This document shows positions 16,818 to 26,114 of a DNA stretch of 64,000 nucleotides, piece after piece. The stretch's first letter is position 1. Each line of letters starts with the position of its first letter. The stretch comes from Dyella_B sp036746095 (lineage in GTDB: Bacteria > Pseudomonadota > Gammaproteobacteria > Xanthomonadales > Rhodanobacteraceae): positions 1 to 64,000 of the forward strand of contig NZ_DAIOEU010000006.1 in the NCBI RefSeq assembly GCF_036746095.1, in the 5' to 3' direction. The position numbers were made by a program, and so were the translations under genes. The notes under the pieces were generated by a model, which made no database searches, was not told the DNA's origin, and was given only the letters and a program-made list of their open reading frames with translations.

Positions 16818-17567
16818 TTATCCCCGCGGGAAACCATGTCGAGGAGCAAGCGTGCCCATGGTCTCACGCGTAAGCGGTGCACCCGCCGCAGCCAATGCAG
16901 CTCGCTGCTGTGCCAAAGGCAGCCGCAGGATGCTTTCCTCCAGGCGCGCCAGTGTCTGGAACGGCGGCAGCGCGAGCATGCGCTGCACGAACGCGGCGGT
17001 GCGCGGCCAGCGTTCCGCATCCACGGCATGGCGCACGAACGACGCCGTGCGGAAATAGCACGCGATGCTGATGTCGGCGATGGACAACTCGCCGAAGATG
17101 AAACCTTCCGCCGGCAATTGCGTTTCCAGGTAATCGAGTGCGGCCGGCACGTCGACCTCGCGTGCACGTTGCACGATGGCTTCGTCGGTCGGCTCCTTGA
17201 AGACGTGCTTGCGGATGGCCAGCTGATAGAACAGCCGCCAGATCAGCCCATCCGCCAGGTAAGTATCTGCATATTCCTCCAGCCAGCGCGCCTTGGCGCG
17301 TTGCCCGATATCCGCGGGATAAAGCGAGGGCCGTGGATGCCTGTCCTCCAGGTATTGGCAGATCACGCTGGAATCGTTGAGCACCAGTTCGCCGTCGATC
17401 AGCACCGGAATGCGCCGCAACGGACTGATGCGGCTGAAGTCGTCATTGCCGATGAAGGGCGTGATCGGGTCGATCTCGTAAGCCAGTCCTTTCAGCTCCA
17501 GGCACACCAGCACTTTGCGCACATAGGGCGAAATGTAGTTGCCAATAATGCTGTAGCGCTGCGACAT
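16818..17567 (-). CDS. Glutathione S-transferase family protein
   Basis: In this 249-aa protein the N-terminal thioredoxin-like domain (YISPYVRKVLVCLELKGLAYE, RRIPVLIDGELVLNDSSVICQYLE) binds glutathione, with Ser in NYISPYV a possible catalytic residue. An all-helical C-terminal domain (RWLEEYADTYLADGLIWRLFYQ, GELSIADISIACYF) follows. It probably conjugates or reduces electrophiles with glutathione in the cytosol. The start at 17567 (MSQRYSIIGN) is chosen because it begins the first strand; the ATG at 17633 would add 22 unconserved residues. Confidence 0.9.
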   Translation of the reverse strand: MSQRYSIIGNYISPYVRKVLVCLELKGLAYEIDPITPFIGNDDFSRISPLRRIPVLIDGELVLNDSSVICQYLEDRHPRPSLYPADIGQRAKARWLEEYADTYLADGLIWRLFYQLAIRKHVFKEPTDEAIVQRAREVDVPAALDYLETQLPAEGFIFGELSIADISIACYFRTASFVRHAVDAERWPRTAAFVQRMLALPPFQTLARLEESILRLPLAQQRAALAAAGAPLTRETMGTLAPRHGFPRG

Positions 17568-17758
17568 ACGCTTGGCTCTCAGTGAACAGGCCGATAGCGA
17601 CATAGCGTACAAGCCTTCGTGCTGCATGCGCACAAACAGGCAAGCGTTTCAGGGACCTTTGGCAGGGGTGGGGACCCCGCCACAACCATTACGATCAGGG
17701 GTCGTGACAGATTGGGGGCGGCCGCCTGCGCGGCCATTCGTTTTTCATGGGAGCAAAC

Positions 17759-20104
17759 ATGCATTCGACAACCGGCACGTCGCGCCTGTACGGCGCATTG
17801 ATGTGCGGCCTGCTGGCCCTGGGCTGCGCGAGCGGCGCCACCGCCGCAGGCCGTACGCTTACCGCGCAAGATTACCGCCAGGCCGAGCGCTACATGCCGT
17901 ACAACGCCACGCCATTGGTCGATCACATGGTCAGCACCGTGCATTGGCTGGACGGCACGCACTTCTGGTACGTCGACCATGACGCCAGCGGCGATCACTA
18001 CCTGCGCATGGATGCGGCCAACGGCAAGGCCGAGCCGTTGCTCGACCAAGGCAAGTTCGCCGCCGCGCTGGCCAAGGCCGGCAAGAAGGACGTCAAGGCG
18101 GACAAGCTGCGCATCAGCGATTTTCGTGTCGCCGCCGATGGGCGTGACGAGATCACCATCGGCGACACGCATTACTTGTGCGATCTGAAAGCCGCCGGCA
18201 ATTGCGTCGATCGCGCCACCGTCGTGAAGACCGGCAAGGAGCCCGGCGTGCTGTCGCCGGACCGCAAGCAGGAAGCCTTCATCCGCAACTGGAACCTGTG
18301 GGTGCGCGACGTCGCTACCGGCAAGGAAACCCAGCTCACCACCGATGGCGTGGAAAATTTCGGCTACGCCACCGACAACGCCGGCTGGAAGCACACCGAC
18401 AAAGCGATCCTGGAATGGTCGCCGGATTCCAGGCACATCGCGACGTTCCAGCAGGACCAGCGCAAGACCGGCGACATGTACCTGGTCACCACCAAGCTGG
18501 GCCATCCGGAACTGCAGTCGTGGAAATATCCGCTGGCGGGCGACAAAGACATCACCATGATCGAACGGGTGATCATCGACGTGCCCACGCATAAAGTGCT
18601 GCGCTTGAAGATGCCGCCGGACCAGCACCGTTCCACCTTGTGCGACGACGTGATCTGCGGCGAAGACGGCGGCTGGGATGACGTGAAGTGGGCGCCAGAC
18701 AGCAAGACGCTCGCCTTCGTGTCGACCTCGCGCGATCACAAGCACGAAACCTTCCGCATCGCCGATGCAAAAACCGGCGAAGTGCGCACGGTCTTCCACG
18801 AGGACGTCCCTACCTATTACGAAAGCGGCAACGGCGCCGTGAACTGGCGCTACCTGCCGGAAACGAACGAAGCGATCTGGTTCAGCGAGCGCAACAATTG
18901 GGGCAACCTCTATCTCTACGATCTCGGCAACGGCCAGCTCAAGCGCGCCATCACCACCGGCCAGGGCAACGTCACTGAAATCCTGAAAGTGGATGCGAAG
19001 ACGCGCACCGTGTGGTTCCGCGGCGTGGGCCGCACGCCGGGCGTCAATCCGTACTACCAGCAATTCTGGAAGGTGAGCCTGGATGGCGGCGAGCCGGTGC
19101 TGCTCACGCCCGAACCGGCCGACCACATCATCACCATATCCGATGACGGCAAGTACTTCGTCGACAGCTACTCCACCACCGCCAAACCGCCGGTTGCCGT
19201 GCTGCGCGATGCCGGCGATGGCCGCACCGTCGCGACCGTCGCCACTACCGACATCAAGCGGCTATTGGACACCGGCTGGCAGCCGCCGGAACAGATCGTG
19301 GTGAAGGCGCGCGACGGCAAGACCGATCTGTATGGCCTGATGTTCAAGCCCACGCATTTCGATGCGACGAAGAAATATCCGATCGTCGACTACGTCTATC
19401 CCGGTCCGCAGACCGGTTCGGTAAGAACGTTCGGCTTTGCCGCCTCCGACTACGACAACCAGTCGCTGGCGGAACTGGGCTTTGTGGTCATCGCGGTCGA
19501 TGGCATGGGCACGCCGTGGCGCTCCAAGGCGTTCCACGATGCGTGGTACGGCAACATGGGCGACAACACGCTGCCGGACCAGGTCACCGCCATCAAGCAG
19601 CTCGCCCAGCGCTATCCGTGGATCGATCTGGAGCGCGTCGGCATCTGGGGCCACTCCGGCGGTGGCAACACCACGGCGGATGCCATGTTCCGCTACCCGG
19701 ACTTCTTCAAGGTTGGCTGGGCCGAAAGCGGCAACCACGACAATCGCGAATACGAGGACGATTGGGGCGAGAAGTGGCAGGGCCTGCTGGTCACCAACAA
19801 GGACGGCACCAGCAATTACGACAACCAGGCTAACCAGCTGATCGCCAAGGATCTCAAGGGCAAGCTGATGCTGGTACACGGTTCGATCGACGACAACGTG
19901 CCGCCGTACAGCACCTTCCTGGTGGTGGATGCGCTGATCAAGGCCAACAAGGACTTTGACATGTTGATCCTGCCCAACATGCATCATGGCTATGCGGCCG
20001 ATACGCCGTACGTCACGCGGCGCCGCTGGGATTACTTCGTGCAATACCTCGCCGGCGATACGCCGCCGAAGGAATACGCACTCAAGCCCTGGCCCTGGCG
20101 CTAA
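17759..20104 (+). CDS. S9 family dipeptidyl peptidase IV
   Basis: The ~781-aa protein has a signal peptide (ALMCGLLALGCASGATA), so it is periplasmic or surface-associated. Residues ~100-500 form the DPP-IV N-terminal beta-propeller. The C-terminal alpha/beta hydrolase domain holds the nucleophile in WGHSGGG, the Asp in SIDDNVPP and the His in MHHGYA. It removes N-terminal X-Pro or similar dipeptides. The usual GWSYGG box is replaced by GHSGGG. The start at 17759 is chosen for the GGAG site 6 bp upstream; the ATG at 17747 overlaps that site. It stands alone, close to no transporter. Confidence 0.93.
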   Translation: MHSTTGTSRLYGALMCGLLALGCASGATAAGRTLTAQDYRQAERYMPYNATPLVDHMVSTVHWLDGTHFWYVDHDASGDHYLRMDAANGKAEPLLDQGKFAAALAKAGKKDVKADKLRISDFRVAADGRDEITIGDTHYLCDLKAAGNCVDRATVVKTGKEPGVLSPDRKQEAFIRNWNLWVRDVATGKETQLTTDGVENFGYATDNAGWKHTDKAILEWSPDSRHIATFQQDQRKTGDMYLVTTKLGHPELQSWKYPLAGDKDITMIERVIIDVPTHKVLRLKMPPDQHRSTLCDDVICGEDGGWDDVKWAPDSKTLAFVSTSRDHKHETFRIADAKTGEVRTVFHEDVPTYYESGNGAVNWRYLPETNEAIWFSERNNWGNLYLYDLGNGQLKRAITTGQGNVTEILKVDAKTRTVWFRGVGRTPGVNPYYQQFWKVSLDGGEPVLLTPEPADHIITISDDGKYFVDSYSTTAKPPVAVLRDAGDGRTVATVATTDIKRLLDTGWQPPEQIVVKARDGKTDLYGLMFKPTHFDATKKYPIVDYVYPGPQTGSVRTFGFAASDYDNQSLAELGFVVIAVDGMGTPWRSKAFHDAWYGNMGDNTLPDQVTAIKQLAQRYPWIDLERVGIWGHSGGGNTTADAMFRYPDFFKVGWAESGNHDNREYEDDWGEKWQGLLVTNKDGTSNYDNQANQLIAKDLKGKLMLVHGSIDDNVPPYSTFLVVDALIKANKDFDMLILPNMHHGYAADTPYVTRRRWDYFVQYLAGDTPPKEYALKPWPWR

Positions 20105-20157
20105 TGCGGTGAAGGCGGGCAACGGAGCAAAGCTTGTGAGCTGCGTTGCCTTGATAT

Positions 20158-20186
20158 CGTCGCCCCGGGGCTTCGCCGGGGCGACG
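20158..20186. repeat. REP-like palindrome
   Basis: CGTCGCCCCGG and CCGGGGCGACG form a perfect 11-bp stem around GGCTTCG. It lies in the 238-bp gap between the convergent peptidase and ABC-permease genes; the rest of the gap shows no gene. Confidence 0.8.
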
Positions 20187-20342
20187 GCTTGGTAGCGTTG
20201 CATTTGCAGGCAGGCATTTCGCCTTGCGACAGCGATACTTAATCAGTGTGGCCTTAAAGAACAGAACCCATTCTCCCGACAGCAGTGCACATTCGCGGGA
20301 ATGACGGCCGTAAGGGAGCCATGGAGTTCATGGCTACCTACG

Positions 20343-21557
20343 TCATGTGCTACGGGTCGCCACAACGGGTGGCACTGAAGCAGCACGCAAGGCAGGGCCG
20401 AGTACGGCAAGCTGCCCGAGCAACCCCAACGCCAAGGCGCCGATAGCGAGATAAAGCACGGGCAATCGCGGCTGCTCGTAGTGCAGCATCAACAGCATGT
20501 TCAGCCCGTAGGCCAGCAACACACCAAGAGCGACGCCGGTGCTCACGATCAAAAAATTCTCGAACTGGAAATAACGCAGGATATCGCCCTGCGTCGCGCC
20601 CACCGCACGGCGAATGCCGATGGAACGCCGGCGCTGTTGCACCCAGAAACTGGCCAGGCCCGCAATGCCCAGCGCAGTGACGATCAGCAGGCCAAGCGCC
20701 GCCGCCATCAGCAGCGCGATCATCGTGCGGTCGCGATGAAAGAAATCGGCACGCAATTGCTCGAACGTCTGCGCACGCCGGAGGATGCGATTGGTATGCA
20801 GACGATTGAGTGCCTCAGTCGCCTGTTTCAGCACGCGCTCGCGATCTTGCGGGGCGGTGCGCATGACGTAGGTTACGTCATTGGCATCGGGCAGCAGTGG
20901 AAACAGGGTGGCATAGTCGCTGTCGCTGCTCCCGTGCGCCTGCGGACGACGGAGGTGATCGACCACGCCGACGATGCGCACGGGCTTTTCATTCGGATAG
21001 ATCGCCTTGCCGAGTGGATCCTGCCCTGGAAAAAGCTTGTCGGCCAACGCTCGCGTGACGATGACGACGGGCACCTGGTCAATACCGTTCCAATCGTGTG
21101 CACTACCCAAGGGCACGTATTCGTTCGGCAGGAAATCGCGGCCTTCGATCAGGTGCAGGCCGAGCGTGGCCAGTTCACCAGGCGTGCCGTTGAACGCAGT
21201 GGCCGCGGCGGGTGCGGGGCCGTCTTGCACCAGCGCGATGCCGTTGCTCCAATCGCGATGGTTGAACGGCAGCGCATCGACAGCTGCTACGGATTTCACG
21301 CCCGCGATGGCACGCAAGGCCGCCAGATCGGCGTCATGGCGCACCAGCGGTTGCGCGTTTTCATCCAGATCGGTGCTGTCGATCAACGCCAGTTCATTCT
21401 CTGCCACGCCACTGGGCTGATGCAGTTGCTGCACGCGATCGACGATCATGAAGGCGACGTTGCACACGATGGCGCAGGTGAAACTGACCTGCAGCATCAG
21501 CAGTAAGGCGGTGAGCTTGTGTCGGGTAAGGCTGGCGACGATCGGTGGTAGCGTCAT
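20343..21557 (-). CDS. ABC transporter permease (MacB/FtsX type), second copy
   Basis: The 404-aa protein has an N-terminal transmembrane helix (LTALLLMLQVSFTCAIVCNVAFMI), a large periplasmic MacB-PCD-like domain, and three C-terminal helices forming the FtsX domain (MIALLMAAALGLLIVTALG, RRRSIGIRRAVGATQGDILRYF, LALGLLGQLAVLGP). It is half of a type VII-like (mechanotransmitting) ABC system. The start at 21557 lies 8 bp after the preceding permease stop; a longer in-frame ORF runs back through that gene and is spurious. No ATPase or adaptor gene is in the operon. Confidence 0.88.
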   Translation of the reverse strand: MTLPPIVASLTRHKLTALLLMLQVSFTCAIVCNVAFMIVDRVQQLHQPSGVAENELALIDSTDLDENAQPLVRHDADLAALRAIAGVKSVAAVDALPFNHRDWSNGIALVQDGPAPAAATAFNGTPGELATLGLHLIEGRDFLPNEYVPLGSAHDWNGIDQVPVVIVTRALADKLFPGQDPLGKAIYPNEKPVRIVGVVDHLRRPQAHGSSDSDYATLFPLLPDANDVTYVMRTAPQDRERVLKQATEALNRLHTNRILRRAQTFEQLRADFFHRDRTMIALLMAAALGLLIVTALGIAGLASFWVQQRRRSIGIRRAVGATQGDILRYFQFENFLIVSTGVALGVLLAYGLNMLLMLHYEQPRLPVLYLAIGALALGLLGQLAVLGPALRAASVPPVVATRST

Positions 21558-21565
21558 GATATGCC

Positions 21566-22867
21566 TCACTGTGTCTTGAGCTGCAGGGCAGGAGCGACAT
21601 TGCAGGCGCGCCAGGCGGGTATCAGTCCGGCGCACACGCCGGCAACCGTCGCCAGCAGGAAGGTACCGAGCAGCATGCTGAGATCCATCTGCGCGAGATG
21701 CGCGTAGCCATCCGGCCGGTGGCGTACGCTCCACAGACCCAGCTCGGCGAGACCTAAGCCCAGTGCGCCGCCGGCCAGTCCGACTGCTCCCGCCTCGATG
21801 CCCAGCTGCAAGAACACGTCGCGCCGCCGCGCACCCAATGCGCGCCGTACGCTGATTTCCCCGCCGCGGCGCAGGAATTTCGCCAGCAGCAAGCCGACGA
21901 TGTTGAGCATGCACACGCCCAGAAAACCTAGCGCCAGCCACAGTTGCAGACGCAGATCGCCGGGGACCACGTGCTGGTTGCTCAGCCAATCCATCAAACT
22001 GAACAACTTGGCATCGAGCGGATGCGGAAAGCGTCCGTGCGCGTGCTGGTCGCGCCAGTAGCCGGCGAGGAAATCGAGATAGGCGTGCGCCTTGGCTGGG
22101 CTGTCCAGTTCCACCCAGAATTGCAGCCAGGCGCAATGATCGCTGGTGCGCGCATCGCCACCATTGCCCCAGCACCACATGCGGCCGGAGATATGCAAGT
22201 TGAGTTCCTGCGCGGTCTGCAGCGGTATGAAAAATTGATCGGTGCTGCCGAAGGCGGCGTTGTCGATCTGCGCGTAGAAAGTGGGTTGCGGTTGCCAGTC
22301 ATCCAGCACGCCGACCACGCGGAAATCGGTGTTCTTCAAACGTACGCTGCGGCCGATGCTGGGCGCGTTGCCGAACAGTTTGCGATTCAAGTCGGCGTTG
22401 AGGACCACCACGCGCGCATGGCTTTGATCATCCTGCGCGTTCCAGCCGCTGCCGGCACGAAAGGGTGCGCCGAACATCGGAAAGAAGTCGGCGGTGACGT
22501 AATGCCCAGATTCGAAAAAAGGATGCAGTGACGTCTGCGCCGGTTGCACCGGCAAGGTGCCGGCGGCCATCGCTGCCTGCCGGTCCGCGCGTGCGGCGTG
22601 CAGCAGATACATCGCATCTACCCAAGTCCGGGTGGCATCCAGCGCCGTGTCGTCCGGCTTGGTGTTGCTGACGGGGCGCGGATCGACGACCGGCACATAC
22701 AGCCGCGCGCTGCGTCCAGGCAGCGGGTCGCCGGACATCACGTGCAGCACGGTGATCATGGTCATGCTGGCGCCTATCCCCAAGCCGATGGCGAGCACCA
22801 TCAGCGCCGTGATGATCCTGCTGCGGTTGAAACTGTAAAAGGCGAGCAAGCAGTAATAGCCGAGCAT
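21566..22867 (-). CDS. ABC transporter permease (MacB/FtsX type), first copy
   Basis: This 433-aa protein has the same layout as its neighbour: an N-terminal helix (ALMVLAIGLGIGASMTMITV), a periplasmic domain (~60-290) and a C-terminal FtsX domain (QLWLALGFLGVCMLNIVGLL, GGEISVRRALGARRRDVFLQLG, GTFLLATVAGVCAGLIPAW). The pair probably form a heterodimeric permease that couples cytosolic ATP hydrolysis to periplasmic motion, for example in peptide or antibiotic resistance. The start at 22867 has an AGGGAAG site. It follows the M56 gene after a 116-bp gap on the same strand. Confidence 0.88.
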   Translation of the reverse strand: MLGYYCLLAFYSFNRSRIITALMVLAIGLGIGASMTMITVLHVMSGDPLPGRSARLYVPVVDPRPVSNTKPDDTALDATRTWVDAMYLLHAARADRQAAMAAGTLPVQPAQTSLHPFFESGHYVTADFFPMFGAPFRAGSGWNAQDDQSHARVVVLNADLNRKLFGNAPSIGRSVRLKNTDFRVVGVLDDWQPQPTFYAQIDNAAFGSTDQFFIPLQTAQELNLHISGRMWCWGNGGDARTSDHCAWLQFWVELDSPAKAHAYLDFLAGYWRDQHAHGRFPHPLDAKLFSLMDWLSNQHVVPGDLRLQLWLALGFLGVCMLNIVGLLLAKFLRRGGEISVRRALGARRRDVFLQLGIEAGAVGLAGGALGLGLAELGLWSVRHRPDGYAHLAQMDLSMLLGTFLLATVAGVCAGLIPAWRACNVAPALQLKTQ

Positions 22868-22983
22868 GGTGAGCTTCCCTGTATGCAGGACGCAGTGCGC
22901 CGTCCGCCGACATGACGGGCGGTGCATGCATATCCGGATGTGCCGTGCGGAAACGACCGGGGCGCCTCAAGCGCACCGGTTTC

Positions 22984-24801
22984 TCATCGATCGACGGGTT
23001 TTGCCAATCCTTTCGCGATGGCATCGCTGAGCACGCGGTCCAGCTGTCGATTCCTGTCCTGTGAATGCTGCTGCTCCTGCTTCGACATCGTTGCTTCCTG
23101 CTTCGAAAGCTCGGCCTCCTGCCTGGACAGTGCGGACGCCTGCTGATCGATGGCTTTGTTTTCGCGTTGGATGTCGGCCAGCTCCCGGTCAAGGCCCCGC
23201 AGTTCTCCTTCAAGGCTTGCCTCGTTGTCGCCGCCGTCCTGCGACGTCGCGCGCTGCGCTGCGTGTTCCATCAGGGCGGCGCGGCGATTTTCCACGTCGG
23301 CTTGCCGGGACGCGAGATCAGCATGGCGTGCCGCCAGTCCGGCTTGTTGTCCGGCAAGCTCGCCCTGCTTGCCGGCGAGTTCACCCTGTGCCTGCGCGAC
23401 TTGCGCGGACTGCGCATAGATATCCTGGGCGTGCCGGATCACATCTGTGTCGCGGATCAGATAAGACTTGTTGTTCTGCCGCAGCCACAGTAGCGGTGCA
23501 TTGCCATGGTCCAGGCGTTGCGCTCGTGCAAGATCCGCATCGCTGCCTTGAACTATGACGGTATCTCCATCCAGCAAGACAAAGCCATGATCCGCATGCG
23601 CCTTGGTGTCGATCTCCACGTGGGCGGCGTTGAAGTCAGGTGCAGGCGGTGGAAGCGGTGGGGGCGGCACGGTCGTTGAAGGCGGTGCTGGCGGCAGGGG
23701 CGGTATGGCGGGTGCAGGCGGTGGTGGCGGTATCGCGTAGGCGCCAGTGGCGGACGGTGTCTGCGCAGCGGTACTTGCCTGTTCCGCACGCGCCGTGGTG
23801 ACGCGATAAGGAAGTACGCCGATCAACGCCATCGCCGCTACCAGCAACCAACCGTGCTTGCGCGGCTTGGCCTGGCTCTGTTGCAACATGATCAGTCGCC
23901 TCTTCAAATGAAGGAACGTGGAGGACGCACCGGCAAGGCTGGAATGCACGGGATCGACCACACCCAGGCGAACCAGCAGATGGCCGTAGTGCTGTGGCGT
24001 GGCGTCGTGGCGCTGCAATACCTGTGCATCGCATGCGGCTTCGCGGTGGATCGCGTATTCGCGCATCGCCCAGCTCGTCAGCGGATGAAAGAAGAACAAG
24101 CGCTGCGCCAGCGCGGGAATCCAGCACAGCCACAGGTCGCCGCGATGGATGTGCGCCAGTTCGTGCGCGATCGCCATCGCCAGTTCGTCTTGCGACAAGG
24201 TCTGCTCGGATGGCAGCAGCACGACGGGGCGCCATAGGCCGCTGACCTGTGGAGACACGATCGCATCGGAGATGCGCAAGGCTGGTATGCGGCGCATGCC
24301 CAGCGCCCTGGCTTGCTGCGTGCATAGCGCTGACAAGGCGGCGCTGGCGGGTGTGCGCGCCTCACGCACCAGGGCCCGCGCTTCCAGCCAGTGCCGTACC
24401 GCGAAGATCGCCTGCAGCAGGATGATCGACAGCCACAGCAGCAATGCCGCTTCCGGCCATGACCACATCCCATGATTTGCCGGCGCTGCGAGGGCCGTGG
24501 CTTGCGCTGCTGCCATCGCCGCGGTCGTCTCGGCATTGGCGTGCACGATGACTTCGTGCGGCGCGATGAAAGCCATTTGTGCGACCGGCTTCAACCAGTG
24601 CAATTGCACCGGCGTGTTGAGCGCCATGCCCAGCAGCAGTTGCGCACCCACCAGCCACCACAGCATGCAGCGCACGGCCGCCGAAAGACGCGGCATGTAG
24701 CGCATGATCAGCCACAACACTGCGATCAGCAGAACGGCTTGCGCGCTGGTCCATGCAAGACGCGGCAGCAGGGCATCGGCGAGCGTACGTAGCGTATCCA
24801 T
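22984..24801 (-). CDS. M56 (BlaR1-like) membrane metallopeptidase with Pro-rich and coiled-coil tail
   Basis: In this 605-aa protein the first ~340 residues hold about four membrane helices and the zinc-peptidase motif HELAH (213-217) with a downstream EAACDAQ helix. A Pro-rich stretch (PPPPPAPAIPPLPPAPP) and a long Gln/Ala/Glu-rich coiled coil (GELAGKQGELAGQQ, EAELSKQEATMSKQE) follow. It lacks the penicillin-binding sensor domain of true BlaR1/MecR1, so a beta-lactam sensing role is unlikely. It starts 1 bp after the blaI-like stop and very probably triggers cleavage or release of that repressor in response to an unknown envelope signal. Confidence 0.88.
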   Translation of the reverse strand: MDTLRTLADALLPRLAWTSAQAVLLIAVLWLIMRYMPRLSAAVRCMLWWLVGAQLLLGMALNTPVQLHWLKPVAQMAFIAPHEVIVHANAETTAAMAAAQATALAAPANHGMWSWPEAALLLWLSIILLQAIFAVRHWLEARALVREARTPASAALSALCTQQARALGMRRIPALRISDAIVSPQVSGLWRPVVLLPSEQTLSQDELAMAIAHELAHIHRGDLWLCWIPALAQRLFFFHPLTSWAMREYAIHREAACDAQVLQRHDATPQHYGHLLVRLGVVDPVHSSLAGASSTFLHLKRRLIMLQQSQAKPRKHGWLLVAAMALIGVLPYRVTTARAEQASTAAQTPSATGAYAIPPPPPAPAIPPLPPAPPSTTVPPPPLPPPAPDFNAAHVEIDTKAHADHGFVLLDGDTVIVQGSDADLARAQRLDHGNAPLLWLRQNNKSYLIRDTDVIRHAQDIYAQSAQVAQAQGELAGKQGELAGQQAGLAARHADLASRQADVENRRAALMEHAAQRATSQDGGDNEASLEGELRGLDRELADIQRENKAIDQQASALSRQEAELSKQEATMSKQEQQHSQDRNRQLDRVLSDAIAKGLAKPVDR

Positions 24802-24802
24802 G

Positions 24803-25222
24803 TCAGCTTTCCTTGCGTTGTGATTGCAGCTTCGCCACCAGAGCTTCCAGTTCGGCCAGCTCGTTGTCGCTGACGTCTGCCTTCTGCGACATCCACGCGA
24901 CGAACGGCGAAAGCGAACCGGACAGGGTCTTCTCCACGAACTGCCCTACCGCGTTGTTCAACGCCTCGTTCGGCCCGGTGGCCGTGCTGTAGCGATACAC
25001 ACCCTCGACGTGGCGGCGCTTCAAGTAGCCCTTGCTGCGCAGGCGTTCCATCATGGTCAGCACGGTGGAGCGCGCCAGCTCGCGCGCTTCGCCGAAGGCG
25101 GCGGCGACTTCGCCCACGGTGGCGGGTTCGTGTTCGGCCAGGTAATGCAGGAGCGCCAGCTCCTGGTCCCCGATGGATGGTTTGCGCATGGCGTTGGCAT
25201 CGATGACTACAGGTGTAGTCAC
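24803..25222 (-). CDS. BlaI/MecI/CopY-family repressor
   Basis: In this 139-aa protein the winged helix is at about residues 12-85 (IGDQELALLHYLAEHEPATVGEVA, ARSTVLTMMERLRSKGYLKRRHVEGVYRY). A C-terminal dimerisation region follows. BlaI-type repressors are inactivated by cleavage through an M56 peptidase, and such a gene follows 1 bp away. The GTG start at 25222 has a good AAGGAG site 4 bp upstream. An ATG at 25189 (MRKPSIGDQE) matches typical family starts but lacks a site. With the GTG start, one of the two operator-like dyads overlaps the first codons. Confidence 0.9.
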   Translation of the reverse strand: MTTPVVIDANAMRKPSIGDQELALLHYLAEHEPATVGEVAAAFGEARELARSTVLTMMERLRSKGYLKRRHVEGVYRYSTATGPNEALNNAVGQFVEKTLSGSLSPFVAWMSQKADVSDNELAELEALVAKLQSQRKES

Positions 25223-25250
25223 GCTACTCCTTGACTACATCTGTAGTCAA
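25205..25250 (-). promoter_or_regulatory. Two tandem BlaI-type operator dyads
   Basis: GACTACA-GG-TGTAGTC (25205-25220) and TTGACTACA-TC-TGTAGTCAA (25231-25250) are perfect palindromes with centres 28 bp apart. BlaI/MecI operators contain TACA-N2-TGTA cores of this form. They sit over the start and just upstream of the blaI-like gene, so autoregulation of the whole operon is likely. Confidence 0.85.
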
Positions 25251-25378
25251 TAGCCGTTTGGTTAAGGCGCACGTGAATCGGCGCAGAGAGGGAGTACCAA
25301 CGGCACCCTTGAGGTCATGCATCCCGCGCATACTTCCACTCCTGCCGGCATCGTGCCGGCCAGCTACCCGGTGACCTC

Positions 25379-26053
25379 ATGACTCCCCAGGAACAACTCC
25401 TCCTCGACGATTTCCTCCAGCGCCTGGCCGCCGTCAACGGCGTGAACAAGGATGCGCAGGCCGATGCGCTGATCCACCAGCGCCTGGCCAGCCAGCCCGA
25501 CGCGGCCTATCTGCTGGTGCAACGCTGCCTGCTGCAACAGCATGCGCTGGACGCGGCGAAAGCCCAGATTGCGCAATTGCAGGCGCAATTGGCCGGGCAA
25601 CAACAAGGGGGCAGCTTCCTTGGAGGCCAACCGCAGTCCGCATGGGGTAACAACCCACCACCGTTTCCACCGCAACAGCAGGCCGCTCCGGCTGCTGCAC
25701 CAAGCTGGCGCGAGCGTTTGTTCGGCGGCAGTGCGCCGGCCGCGCCGCAACAGGGCGGCGGTTCGAGCTTCTTTGCCAACGCAGCGACCACCGCGGCCGG
25801 CGTCGCCGGCGGCATGTTCCTGTTCGACGGCATCGAAAGCCTGCTGGGCGGCCACCGTGGCGGCGGTTTCTTCGGTGGCGGTTTCGGTGGTGGCCAGCCG
25901 GAAGTGATCGAGAACGTCACCGAAAACAATTTCTACGATAACGGCAACAACAACTTGCCGAGCGGTGGCGATCAGGATTTCGCGTCCAACAATGATTTCG
26001 ATGATGCGAATTTCGATGGCGGCAGTTTCGACGACGACAACAGCTGGACATGA
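25379..26053 (+). CDS. DUF2076 family protein
   Basis: The 224-aa protein starts MTPQEQLLLDDFLQRLAAVNG, which is the hallmark of DUF2076, and continues with QPDAAYLLVQRCLLQQHAL and a Gln-rich helix. A Pro/Gln linker follows, then the short hydrophobic AATTAAGVAGGMFLFDGIESLL. The tail is Gly-rich, then acidic and Asn-rich (FGGGFGGGQ, NNDFDDANFDGG). Function is unknown; some relatives are called periplasmic ligand-binding sensors, but no signal peptide is seen here. It is divergent from the blaI-like gene, and its promoter shares the 156-bp gap. Confidence 0.85.
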   Translation: MTPQEQLLLDDFLQRLAAVNGVNKDAQADALIHQRLASQPDAAYLLVQRCLLQQHALDAAKAQIAQLQAQLAGQQQGGSFLGGQPQSAWGNNPPPFPPQQQAAPAAAPSWRERLFGGSAPAAPQQGGGSSFFANAATTAAGVAGGMFLFDGIESLLGGHRGGGFFGGGFGGGQPEVIENVTENNFYDNGNNNLPSGGDQDFASNNDFDDANFDGGSFDDDNSWT

Positions 26054-26114
26054 TCTTACTGGCGCGCCCTCTTTCCTGCGGGAAGAGGCGCGCATAAGGA
26101 AGGGCTTCCTACGC

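Noticed and set aside
20343..22178. Extending the second ABC permease upstream to 22178
   Set aside because: The extension overlaps the first permease in another frame and is Arg/Ala-rich noise; the membrane-helix start at 21557 is clear.
22984..24801. Calling the M56 protein a BlaR1 beta-lactam sensor
   Set aside because: The C-terminal penicillin-binding domain is absent; a Pro-rich coiled-coil tail is found instead, and the beta-lactamase gene is 23 kb away.
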